Below are positions 33,771-42,537 of a stretch of DNA of 64,000 nucleotides, in pieces. The notes beneath the pieces were generated by a model. That model searched no databases and had not been told where the DNA came from. It saw only the letters and a program-made list of their open reading frames with translations. Source of the DNA: JACMQX01 sp044225675. GTDB taxonomy: Bacteria; Pseudomonadota; Gammaproteobacteria; Burkholderiales; Burkholderiaceae_C. Where the stretch lies: positions 16,080 through 80,079 of the forward strand of contig JBGAIH010000024.1 in the NCBI GenBank assembly GCA_044225675.1, in the 5' to 3' direction. The first letter of the stretch is position 1. Each line of letters starts with the position of its first letter. The position numbers and the translations under genes were made by a program.

Positions 33771-34877
33771 ATGATCGTCCTGAAGGCAACACAAGACAAA
33801 GTCCTGTCGGTCCTGCAATCGGTGGCAGGCATCGTCGAGCGTCGGCACACGCTGCCGATCCTGGCCAACGTGCTGATCCGCAAGACCGGCAGCTCGGTGC
33901 AGCTCACCACGAGCGACCTCGAGATCCAGATCCGCACCACGGCGGAGCTTGGCGGCGACAGCGGCAACTTCACCACCACCGTGGGCGCGCGCAAGCTCAT
34001 CGACATCCTGCGCACCATGCCGGCCGACCAGACGGTCAGCCTCGAATCGAGCGCCAGCAAGCTCATCCTCAAGGGCGGCAAGAGCAAGTTCACGCTGCAG
34101 ACCCTGGCGGCCGAGGACTTCCCGCTGGTGCAGGAGGCCGCGAGCTTCGGGCCGGTGTTCAGCGTGCCGCAGAAAACGCTCAAGGACCTGCTCAACCAGG
34201 TGAGCTTTGCGATGGCCGTCCACGACATCCGCTACTACCTCAACGGCATCCTCTTCGTCGCCGAAGGCCAGCAGCTCAGCCTCGTGGCCACAGACGGCCA
34301 CCGCCTGGCCTTTGCGTCGGCCACGCTCGACGTCGAAGTGCCGCGCCAGGAAGTCATCCTGCCGCGCAAGACCGTGCTCGAAATGCAGCGCCTGCTGTCG
34401 GACGCCGAAGGCGCAATCGAGATGCAGTTCGCCAGCAACCAGGCCAAGTTCAGCTTCGGCGGCATGGAGTTCGTCACCAAGCTCGTCGAGGGCAAGTTCC
34501 CCGACTACAACCGCGTCATCCCCAAGAACCACAAGAACAACGTCACGCTCGGCCGCGTCGCGCTGCTGGCCAGCCTGCAGCGCACGGCCATCCTCACCAG
34601 CGAGAAGTTCAAGGGCGTGCGCCTGAACATCGAGCCCGGCACGCTGCGCGTCGCCTCCAACAACGCCGAGCAGGAAGAGGCCGTCGACGAACTCGACATC
34701 GACTACGGTGGCGACAGCATCGAGATCGGCTTCAACGTCACCTACCTGATCGACGCGCTCAGCAACATGTCGCAGGACATGGTCAAGGTCGAGCTGGCCG
34801 ACGCCAACAGCTCCGCGCTGCTGACCATTCCCGACAACGCGACCTTCAAATACGTGGTCATGCCCATGAGGATCTGA
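33771..34877 (+). CDS. dnaN: DNA polymerase III beta sliding clamp
   Basis: This 368-aa protein has three tandem clamp domains and ends with YVVMPMRI, the conserved C-terminus of DnaN. It encircles DNA and tethers polymerase III. An AGAGG ribosome site precedes ATG 33771. It lies after oriC and before gyrB. Confidence 0.99.
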   Translation: MIVLKATQDKVLSVLQSVAGIVERRHTLPILANVLIRKTGSSVQLTTSDLEIQIRTTAELGGDSGNFTTTVGARKLIDILRTMPADQTVSLESSASKLILKGGKSKFTLQTLAAEDFPLVQEAASFGPVFSVPQKTLKDLLNQVSFAMAVHDIRYYLNGILFVAEGQQLSLVATDGHRLAFASATLDVEVPRQEVILPRKTVLEMQRLLSDAEGAIEMQFASNQAKFSFGGMEFVTKLVEGKFPDYNRVIPKNHKNNVTLGRVALLASLQRTAILTSEKFKGVRLNIEPGTLRVASNNAEQEEAVDELDIDYGGDSIEIGFNVTYLIDALSNMSQDMVKVELADANSSALLTIPDNATFKYVVMPMRI

Positions 34878-34904
34878 GCGGCGCAGCGCGCCACCGCACG
34901 AAAC

Positions 34905-34933
34905 ACCAACCCGCCGTCAGAAGCGGGTTTGGT
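34905..34933 (+). terminator. Hairpin between dnaN and gyrB
   Basis: ACCAACCCGC (34905-34914) pairs with GCGGGTTTGGT (34923-34933), with one bulged base and an 8-base loop. The trailing sequence has only a short run of T, so it could be an incomplete terminator or an attenuator between dnaN and gyrB. Confidence 0.5.
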
Positions 34934-34983
34934 CATTCAAGAGCACAGAGAAACCGCAGGTTTCGAGGAAATTCGAGTACGAC

Positions 34984-37629
34984 ATGAGTGAAGAAAACAC
35001 GCAGAACCCGGCGCCGGGCGAGTCCAGCAGCGGTGGCACGGGTGCGGAGGGAAGCAGCAACTACCAGCCCCAGATCGACCCCAACCAGGCCGGCGCCAGC
35101 GCGGCCTACGGCGAAGGCTCGATCCAGATCCTCGAAGGCCTGGAAGCCGTGCGCAAACGCCCCGGCATGTACATCGGCGACACCTCCGACGGCACCGGCC
35201 TGCATCACCTGGTCTTCGAGGTCGTCGACAACTCGATCGACGAGGCCCTGGCCGGCCACTGCGACGACATCGTCGTCACCATCCACTCCGACAACTCCAT
35301 CAGCGTCGTCGACAACGGCCGCGGCATTCCCACCGGCATCAAGTGGGACGACAAGCACGAGCCCAAGCGCTCGGCCGCCGAAATCGCGCTCACCGAGCTG
35401 CACGCGGGCGGCAAGTTCAACCAGAACAGCTACAAGGTCTCGGGCGGCCTGCACGGCGTGGGCGTGAGCTGCGTCAACGCGCTGTCCAAGATGCTGCGCC
35501 TCACCGTGCGGCGCGAAGGCAAGGTCCATGTGCTCGAATTCAGCAAGGGCTTCGTGCAGAACCGCATCATTGAAGACAAGCCCGGCCCGGACGGCACGCC
35601 CACGCAGATCTCGCCCATGCAGGTTCTGGGCGACACCGAAAAGCGCGGCACCGAGGTGCACTTCCTGCCCGACACCGAAATCTTCCGCGAGAACAACGAC
35701 TTTCACTATGAAATCCTCAGCAAGCGCCTGCGCGAGCTGAGCTTCCTCAACAACGGCGTGCGCATCCGCCTCGTCGACGAGCGCACCGGCAAGGAAGACG
35801 ACTTCGCAGGCGCTGGCGGCGTGCGCGGCTTCGTTGAATTCATCAACAAGGGCAAGACCGTCCTGCACCCCAACATCTTCCACGCGCTGGGCGACCGCCA
35901 GAGCGACCAGGGCACCAACATCGGAGTTGAAGTCGCGATGCAGTGGAACAGCGGCTACAACGAGCAGGTGCTCTGCTTCACCAACAACATCCCGCAGCGG
36001 GACGGCGGCACCCACCTCACCGGCCTGCGCGCCGCGATGACCCGCGTCATCAACAAGTACATCGAAGAGACCGAAGTCGCCAAGAAGGCCAAGGTCGAGG
36101 TCACCGGCGACGACATGCGCGAAGGCCTGTGCTGCGTCCTCAGCGTCAAGGTGCCCGAGCCCAAGTTCTCCAGCCAGACCAAGGACAAGCTCGTCTCCAG
36201 CGAAGTGCGCGGCCCGGTGGAAGACATCGTCAGCAAGCTGCTCACCGACTACCTGCAGGAGCGGCCCAACGATGCCAAGATCATCGTCGGCAAGATCGTC
36301 GAGGCGGCACGGGCCCGCGAGGCCGCGCGCAAGGCACGCGAAATGACGCGGCGCAAGGGCGTGCTCGACGGCATGGGCCTGCCCGGCAAGCTCGCCGACT
36401 GCCAGGAGAAAGACCCGGCGCTCTGCGAAATCTACATCGTCGAGGGCGACTCCGCCGGCGGCTCGGCCAAGCAGGGCCGCGACCGGAAGTTCCAGGCCAT
36501 CCTGCCGCTGCGCGGCAAGATCCTCAACGTCGAGAAGGCCCGCTACGAAAAGCTCCTCACGAGCAATGAAATCCTCACGCTCATCACCGCGTTGGGCACC
36601 GGCATCGGCAAGGCCACCGGCGCGGGCGGCACGGCCGGCACCGACGACTTCAACGTTGCCAAGCTACGCTACCACCGCATCATCATCATGACCGATGCCG
36701 ACGTGGACGGCGCGCACATCCGCACGCTGCTGCTCACCTTCTTCTACCGGCAGATGCCCGAGCTGGTCGAGCGCGGCCACATCTATATCGCGCAGCCGCC
36801 GCTCTACAAGGTCAAGTCGGGCAAGGAAGAGCTCTACCTGAAGGACGGCTCGGAGCTCGACACCTACCTCACCCGCATCGCCCTCAAGGACGCCAGCGTC
36901 CACACGGGCGGCGAGGCCGGCACCGTCATCAGCGGCGACACCCTGGCCGAGCTGGCGCGCAAGCACCAGGTGGCGGAGGCCGTCATCGGCCGCCTCTCGG
37001 CCTTCATGGACGCCGAAGCGCTGCGTGCCATTGCCGACGGCGTGCGCCTGAACCTCGACACCGTGGCCGATGCCGAAGCCTCAGCCGTCGCGCTGCAGGC
37101 CAAGCTGCAGGAAATCGACAAGGCCAGCAGCGCCAGCCCCGCCGAAGTGGCCGGCGAGTTCGACGCCCGCACCGACAAGCCCGTGCTGCGCATCAGCCGC
37201 CGGCACCACGGCAACATCAAGAGCAGCATCATCACGCAGGACTTCGTCCACGGCGCCGACTACGCTGCGCTGGCCGAAGCCGCCAACACCTTCCGCGGCC
37301 TGCTGCACGAAGGCGCCAAGGCCATGCGCGGCGAAGGCGAGAAGCAGAAGGAAGAGCGCGTGGGCGACTTCCGCCAGGCCATGCACTGGCTCATCAGCGA
37401 AGCCGAACGCGCCACCAGCCGCCAGCGCTACAAGGGCCTGGGCGAAATGAACCCCGAGCAGCTGTGGGAAACCACCATGGACCCGCAGGTGCGCCGCCTG
37501 CTGCGCGTGCAGATCGACGACGCGATCGAAGCCGACCGCGTCTTCACCATGCTGATGGGCGACGAGGTCGAGCCGCGCAGGGATTTCATCGAGACGAATG
37601 CGTTGCGGGCGGCGAATATTGACGTGTGA
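34984..37629 (+). CDS. gyrB: DNA gyrase subunit B
   Basis: This 881-aa protein has the GHKL ATPase domain (EVVDNSIDEALAGHCDDI, GGLHGVGVSCVNALS), the transducer domain, and the TOPRIM domain with IVEGDSAGGSAKQGRDRKFQA-like order and DADVDGAHIRTLLLTFFYRQ. It also has the long insert of Gram-negative GyrB between about residues 640 and 790, and ends with the YKGLGEMNPEQLWETTMDP tail. The first 40 residues are an Ala/Ser/Gly/Pro-rich extension, making it longer than E. coli GyrB (804 aa). With GyrA it introduces negative supercoils. Confidence 0.98.
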   Translation: MSEENTQNPAPGESSSGGTGAEGSSNYQPQIDPNQAGASAAYGEGSIQILEGLEAVRKRPGMYIGDTSDGTGLHHLVFEVVDNSIDEALAGHCDDIVVTIHSDNSISVVDNGRGIPTGIKWDDKHEPKRSAAEIALTELHAGGKFNQNSYKVSGGLHGVGVSCVNALSKMLRLTVRREGKVHVLEFSKGFVQNRIIEDKPGPDGTPTQISPMQVLGDTEKRGTEVHFLPDTEIFRENNDFHYEILSKRLRELSFLNNGVRIRLVDERTGKEDDFAGAGGVRGFVEFINKGKTVLHPNIFHALGDRQSDQGTNIGVEVAMQWNSGYNEQVLCFTNNIPQRDGGTHLTGLRAAMTRVINKYIEETEVAKKAKVEVTGDDMREGLCCVLSVKVPEPKFSSQTKDKLVSSEVRGPVEDIVSKLLTDYLQERPNDAKIIVGKIVEAARAREAARKAREMTRRKGVLDGMGLPGKLADCQEKDPALCEIYIVEGDSAGGSAKQGRDRKFQAILPLRGKILNVEKARYEKLLTSNEILTLITALGTGIGKATGAGGTAGTDDFNVAKLRYHRIIIMTDADVDGAHIRTLLLTFFYRQMPELVERGHIYIAQPPLYKVKSGKEELYLKDGSELDTYLTRIALKDASVHTGGEAGTVISGDTLAELARKHQVAEAVIGRLSAFMDAEALRAIADGVRLNLDTVADAEASAVALQAKLQEIDKASSASPAEVAGEFDARTDKPVLRISRRHHGNIKSSIITQDFVHGADYAALAEAANTFRGLLHEGAKAMRGEGEKQKEERVGDFRQAMHWLISEAERATSRQRYKGLGEMNPEQLWETTMDPQVRRLLRVQIDDAIEADRVFTMLMGDEVEPRRDFIETNALRAANIDV

Positions 37630-37745
37630 GGCGGCCTCTGGAGTGAAGTCGTTCCTGAGCTCCTAAGAATGAAAGACCTAGAAGGTCATGGGTCCTCAGG
37701 CAGGGCGATGGTTCCGGTGAGGAGTTCAGATCAGCAATGAGTAGA

Positions 37746-38726
37746 TCAGTTTGTACTGTCCGGCGTAGTTTTCGTCATCCCCGCTCGACCTTCGTAAGCT
37801 AGCAGGATCAACGATTTCACAGCGTCGAGATCCGCCTGTGAAGCCAATGCCAACTCAATGTCGCCGGTCCCCCAATGTCCTTGCTGCCGCATATCCCGAC
37901 CGTTCGGTGGAAGCGGCTGCACCTGATCCGGGTTGATGTGCAGGTAAAGAAGCAACCGAGCCTTTTGCGGAACCACCGTTGCAAAGTTCTTTATTCGCTT
38001 GAAGGCGACGTAAAGCTTCAGTTCCTTGCGCTGTACATCGTCGCCTAGCGAAAGCACGTAGCCTTCAAGTGAAGACAATAGCTCGGTCAAATGAGGTGGC
38101 AGTAGTGGAAGCCATTCTGCAAACGACCTATCGCCGGCGCCGGACTTCGGTAGAGATTGATCCCCTAGAAGCGACCTAGTTGTTTTCGTTACCTTGGGTG
38201 TTGAAATAAGACCAGCATTCGCGGTGGCTGCGTTTGCTAGCTCCAATAGAAGCAACTCTTCTCCAAACCGGCGGTAGCGGATTAGCTCGATGTTCCTGGC
38301 GATTTGCTGTACGGCGTGTCCGTCATACTTTGTGAAGTCAGCAGCGATGCACACGAGGCGGGGCGCAGTCCAATCAATTACATTGGCGGCTTCCTTACCC
38401 AATGCGTCCATGACTAGAAGCTTAAATTCGGCTTGGTGATCCATCAACCAATCCAGATAGAACAAGCCTTGATTGATGACGTTTTCGCCTACCGAGCGTT
38501 TGTATTCAAGAATTACCGGGCAGTTGTTTTCGTCTAGGCCCAGCGAATCGATACGGCCGGAATGGGTCCTGCCGGTCGAGTACTCTGTTGCAAGGAATCG
38601 GATCCCGAGCAGGACCTCGAGATTTGCTTCAATGAGCGATTGCAGGGGCTTCTCAAGGTCCGAAGCGTCACCTTGAAGTTCAGCCGCCTTTCCAGCTTTC
38701 AATTGAAATAGCTTGATGTCACTCAC
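37746..38726 (-). CDS. NucS/DUF91-like putative nuclease
   Basis: This 326-aa protein has an N-terminal PD-(D/E)XK-type region (about residues 25-100) with RIDSLGLDENNCPVILEYKRS, where Asp and Glu-x-Lys would be the metal-binding residues. Hydrophobic segments (RLVCIAADF, LLLLELANA) and a charged C-terminal domain follow. Proteins of this type (NucS-like, often with a DUF5655 end) occur in defence and restriction neighbourhoods; their role is not settled. The start is GTG at 38726. It follows the 451-aa gene by 6 bp, in the same direction. G+C is lower than in the flanking chromosomal genes. Confidence 0.7.
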   Translation of the reverse strand: MSDIKLFQLKAGKAAELQGDASDLEKPLQSLIEANLEVLLGIRFLATEYSTGRTHSGRIDSLGLDENNCPVILEYKRSVGENVINQGLFYLDWLMDHQAEFKLLVMDALGKEAANVIDWTAPRLVCIAADFTKYDGHAVQQIARNIELIRYRRFGEELLLLELANAATANAGLISTPKVTKTTRSLLGDQSLPKSGAGDRSFAEWLPLLPPHLTELLSSLEGYVLSLGDDVQRKELKLYVAFKRIKNFATVVPQKARLLLYLHINPDQVQPLPPNGRDMRQQGHWGTGDIELALASQADLDAVKSLILLAYEGRAGMTKTTPDSTN

Positions 38727-38732
38727 TTTTCT

Positions 38733-40088
38733 CTACCTCACACGTTTACGTCGTTCAAAGGAAGTCTTTGAACCGCTTCCCTCTATCACAGCTAGCATTG
38801 CTGACCGGCCGGCATCAATTCCTGCCTTGATGACTTGAGAAATCAATGCGTAGCCGCGCTGGTCGCAGCCAATCCAGCCATCGCGAGCCAAGTCCACAAA
38901 CTGTGAGTTGTTCAGGTATCTCGGGCAATTGTTGTATCCGACGCGGTACCCGCCATAGTTGCCCAGTGCCTCGGGCAAAGCTAGGAATCGCTTGAGGTAA
39001 GTGTGTCCCATTGTGATACCGGCAACCAACGCGTCATCGCGGGCATCAGGGCGCGTTGTCTCGCAGAACTTGAAGTAGAACGCCTCATCACTCAGACGCC
39101 AGTGCTTCATTCCACTCGCGCTCGGCAATGGCTGCGCCGCTATTGCAGCAGCAGCGCGGTCCATCGCATCGAGCTGATCGAACAGCTGTCGATCCACCAG
39201 GTACGACCAGGTCTTGCCTTCGTCGTCGCTCTTCGGCTCCATGGACTTGTATTGGAGCAGTAGGTACGACTCGTAGTCCGCCAGGAAGATCAGCAAGTCG
39301 ATACCGAGAACCGTCTCCAGTGGCTTCTTGTCGTACACGTGAACACGTACCTCACGGCCGCCAGGTCCAGCAAAGCGGCCGCTTCGAGTGTCATCAGCTG
39401 TGAGTAGGCCTTTGAAAGCCCGCTGGTCGATTCGAACGAGGTCCTGCTCATGCAAGGCCACCCCGTCCAGCAAGTCCAGAACTGAGGACGCGGAGCCAAC
39501 TCGGGAAAGATGTGCTTCTCTCAGAATGGACTTGCGATCCAATGATGCGATATCCAGCGTCAGGCCAAGGGCGTCGCGCTGCTCTGTCAGTCTCAGGATG
39601 CGCGTGTCGTTGCCGGACAGGCGACTCTGCTGCTCGCGCATCTCAACGAGCAAGGCTACACGTGCCGCCAAGTCCGGTCGTTGGCGTTTGATCGCATTTA
39701 GAAGAGTGGGCCACTCCTCGTGCGGAATGCGCCGGAAGGTTTCAGCAGTGCAAAGCCGCGCCGTGGCCGGAAAGACGTCCGCAATCTCTTCGGGCTGGAT
39801 CGACTGCTCGATCATGATCGGCGACCACATCCGCAGCTTCAACTTGCCTGTACCGCCGCTTCCGTGCATGCGCTCCATGAGCACGACTGCGTCTATGCTC
39901 GCCTCGCTTGGTGTCAGTGACAGCAACGCGATCTCCCGGCGCTCGAAGGTCCAGTCCATCGCGGAGAAAGACTCGGACGCTTCACCAGGGTAGTACAGGC
40001 TTTCCGCAATCTTTGCCTTGCGACCAGGCTCAAACGTCAGGAAGTAGCCCGAATAGGGTGTCTTATCTGCTTTGTTCTTTCGCGCCAA
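38733..40088 (-). CDS. Unrecognised protein of the defence operon
   Basis: This 451-aa protein is not assigned to a family here. It has no signal peptide or membrane segment. The N-terminal 120 residues contain short strands (ALLSLTPSEASIDAVVLMERM). The middle is helical with a QRDALGLTLDIASL-type charged pattern, and the C-terminal part includes a Tyr/Asn-rich stretch (YGGYRVGYNNCPRYLNNS). It lies between the broken HNH gene and the NucS-like gene, 6 bp before the latter, so the two may act together. Base composition is lower in G+C than hsdRMS, suggesting a separate origin. Confidence 0.75.
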   Translation of the reverse strand: MARKNKADKTPYSGYFLTFEPGRKAKIAESLYYPGEASESFSAMDWTFERREIALLSLTPSEASIDAVVLMERMHGSGGTGKLKLRMWSPIMIEQSIQPEEIADVFPATARLCTAETFRRIPHEEWPTLLNAIKRQRPDLAARVALLVEMREQQSRLSGNDTRILRLTEQRDALGLTLDIASLDRKSILREAHLSRVGSASSVLDLLDGVALHEQDLVRIDQRAFKGLLTADDTRSGRFAGPGGREVRVHVYDKKPLETVLGIDLLIFLADYESYLLLQYKSMEPKSDDEGKTWSYLVDRQLFDQLDAMDRAAAAIAAQPLPSASGMKHWRLSDEAFYFKFCETTRPDARDDALVAGITMGHTYLKRFLALPEALGNYGGYRVGYNNCPRYLNNSQFVDLARDGWIGCDQRGYALISQVIKAGIDAGRSAMLAVIEGSGSKTSFERRKRVR

Positions 40089-40116
40089 CAGATTGCTCCC
40101 TCAGTTTGCACAGCGC

Positions 40117-40948
40117 TCAGGCTGCCGCATCTTCTGGCTGGGCGCAAAACGCACCCGCTCCCATGGCGAACATCTTTGCACGTGCCGCTCGAGCGTAGGG
40201 AGCACTGGACGCGGTAGCCCTTAGCAATTGCGTCTGCAGTCGATCGACCGCTGCCATGTCATTGCCCGCACTCACGATGTCCATCAAGTTCTGGTGGTCG
40301 TCTGTCACCTCCCGCATTGCTCTCTTGCGAGCGGTGATCAAGTTGCCGAGGTTGAGCCCATAGATCTCGATGGACTTGGTCGCTCGAAGCTGCTTTATCG
40401 GACCAAGACATGTCAGGCTCGGCGTCGCGCGACCGTCGTCTGGATTGATGTCGATCAGTGCAACATCGCTTCTGACGGTAGGATCGAGCAGAAACGGGCT
40501 TCTCTTGGTCCAAGCGACGGTCATCCCATGTGGCGTATGGGCTCCCGTCCAACAGTGGGAACCAACGCCCCTTTCCGACCACCCGCTCGGTCTCCTCGTC
40601 CGTACTGAGGCGATTGGACCGACCCGCGGAGTATCGAAAATTCTCGATTGAGAAGGCTAGCCAGGGGTACCCATCATCTTCTAACGTGTCCGACCGCTTT
40701 GCCGCCTTCTTAGGCCGGAAGTGATCCACGTCGAAGAAGGACTGGGGGTCGTTACTCTCGGAGTACCAGCACTTCCCATAGGACATCATCGCCAGATGTC
40801 GAGCGAAGGCGCGCCAGATGTATGCCTTCTTCTCGATATATGCCTTGCGCTCTGCTGGGACTTTGGCTTCTAGCTCTCGCTGCGCCCGGGCAGCAACGTC
40901 AAGCAGCCGCTTGGGGACCAACGCAGGATCGCACTTCACGAAGATCAT
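40117..40948 (-). pseudogene. HNH nuclease (PtuB-like, TIGR02646-type) broken by a frameshift
   Basis: ATG 40948 overlaps the end of the ATPase gene by 4 bp. The first part encodes GKCWYSESNDPQSFFDVDHFRP, the HNH-like metal and catalytic region, then WLAFSIENFRYS and WFPLLDGSPYATWDD. Around 40491-40505 the meaningful frame jumps by one base. The upstream frame becomes an Arg/Gln/Ser-rich nonsense tail ending at 40259. The other frame (MTVAWTKRSPFLLDPT, then SIEIYGLNLGNLITARKR) continues the family pattern to 40117. An intact product would be about 276 aa. Either the gene is inactivated or the sequence has an error there. Confidence 0.8.
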
Positions 40949-42537
40949 GACGCCTCCTTCTGCGCCATCAACTTCTTGATCAGCTGCTTCATCCCTTGGC
41001 GCCGATGCTCGATCTGCTCGGGCGTCAAGGGCGGGCGGTCGGCGTAGCGCACGTCGTGCCAAGCGCGAAGGAAGTCCTGATACAGGGGCTCGCGGTCCTC
41101 ATAAAGGAACCCGCGGCGTGCAAGCTCGTCGTTCAGCTCTATCAAGCGCCGCTCGTCCTCATCGGACTTATTCGTGGCATGCGCCAAGGCGTTGCGTTCA
41201 TCAACAAGGCGCTGGGTCTCGATGTCCAGGCTTGTTCGAAGTGAGAAGATCTCGGTCAATGTGGCGGTAAAGCCCATACCCTTCGGGTCGGCATATGGAG
41301 CCGAAGCCTTTAATCGGCCGTCGTCGGATGGTGTGATCACACGTACCTCGTTGCGTGAAAGCGCCGAGATCGTCAGTGGGTTGTGCGAGGTCAGCACGAT
41401 GTGGCAGTGCTCCTTCTCGGAAGCGATGCCGGTCCAGTCTTCGATCAATTTCAGGTAGCTGTGCTGCCAATGCGGGTTGAGGTGCGTGTCGGGCTCGTCC
41501 AGCAGGAACAGCGCGCGCTTGCCGCGCGACACGCGGATCAGGCCCAGCACCATCAGCAGCTGCCGCTCGCCGTCGGACAGGTCGGCGAAGCCCACGTCGC
41601 CGCTGGCGTCGTTGCTACGCGTTACCCAGACCTGGATCTCGCGCACCAGGTCGGAGATGTCCATCGCCTCCAGGGCGTAGAACATCTCGCGCTCGTTCTT
41701 GAACTGCTGCGCCAGTTGCTGCAGCCGCGCCAGCGATGGCAGGAAGGCAGCGAACTGGGGCTCGACCTGCTTCTTGTCGCGGTAGTCATCGACCGCGTTG
41801 CCTTCCAGCGCAAACGGGTGAAAGGCCAGTTCCTTGAAGCGGCGTGCAGCGCGGCCAGCGGGTCCACCGGCGCGCCACAGCTCTTCGGAGCTGGTTTTGC
41901 GCCCCTTGGCGAACCAGGGTTCGCGGAACAGCGCCAGCAGCGAGTGAAAGCCCGTAATGCCCAGGCGGCCTGCGAGTTCAGCGGTGACCTTGGGGTCCGG
42001 GAACGCGAACAGCGCCATCAACGCCAGCACGCCGTGGATGGGCCGGCAGTAGAAGAGGCGCCGGGCTTCCTGTGCCTTGGCGACCTTCGCCTCGTTGTCT
42101 TCGAGCTTGATGTCGTCGTAGTAGCGCCGCTGGTGGCTGTCGAACAGCGCTTCCAGCCGGCGGCTGCCGCCGGAGTAATACCCGAACACCAAGTCTGGAA
42201 ACCACTCGGCCTTGCGCTTCTCGAACTCGGTGCGCTTGACGTCCTGCCCGTTGACCTTTATCGCCGGCTCGTCAGGGAAGTTGCTCAGGCACACGCTCGG
42301 CGGGTTCGGAATCGCCGGGCCCTGCGGCTGGATGCGGTAGGTCACCCGGTAGCGAAAGCGCGGTTCGTTGCGCCGCAGGTCCACCCAGCGGAAGACCTGG
42401 GTGATGGCCTCGATGAGGTTGGACTTTCCGGCGCCGTTCTGGCCGATCAGCACCGTGGTGAGCTGGCGCTCATCGAAGTCCAGCTCCAGGCCGCGCAGGT
42501 TCTTGAACCCGTCGATGCTGACCTTATCCAGCCGCAT
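40945..42537 (-). CDS. AAA15/PtuA-like ATPase of a Septu-type defence pair
   Basis: This 530-aa protein is an ABC/RecF-like ATPase: Walker A GQNGAGKSN (residues 32-40), signature LSDGERQ (about 318), Walker B ALFLLDEPDTHLNP (about 345) and a conserved His-containing segment (VLTSHNPLTISAL). In Septu systems a PtuA ATPase of this type works with an HNH nuclease (PtuB) against phages. Here the HNH gene follows with a 4-bp overlap but is frameshifted. The ATPase start lies 14 bp inside the end of hsdS, so its translation is coupled to hsdS. A link to Septu is by family features; similar AAA15-HNH pairs also occur in retrons. Confidence 0.85.
   Translation of the reverse strand: MRLDKVSIDGFKNLRGLELDFDERQLTTVLIGQNGAGKSNLIEAITQVFRWVDLRRNEPRFRYRVTYRIQPQGPAIPNPPSVCLSNFPDEPAIKVNGQDVKRTEFEKRKAEWFPDLVFGYYSGGSRRLEALFDSHQRRYYDDIKLEDNEAKVAKAQEARRLFYCRPIHGVLALMALFAFPDPKVTAELAGRLGITGFHSLLALFREPWFAKGRKTSSEELWRAGGPAGRAARRFKELAFHPFALEGNAVDDYRDKKQVEPQFAAFLPSLARLQQLAQQFKNEREMFYALEAMDISDLVREIQVWVTRSNDASGDVGFADLSDGERQLLMVLGLIRVSRGKRALFLLDEPDTHLNPHWQHSYLKLIEDWTGIASEKEHCHIVLTSHNPLTISALSRNEVRVITPSDDGRLKASAPYADPKGMGFTATLTEIFSLRTSLDIETQRLVDERNALAHATNKSDEDERRLIELNDELARRGFLYEDREPLYQDFLRAWHDVRYADRPPLTPEQIEHRRQGMKQLIKKLMAQKEAS

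Noticed and set aside
40491..40505. Programmed frameshift in the HNH gene
   Set aside because: No clear slippery heptamer with a downstream pseudoknot is seen. A simple mutation or sequencing error is the more economical reading.
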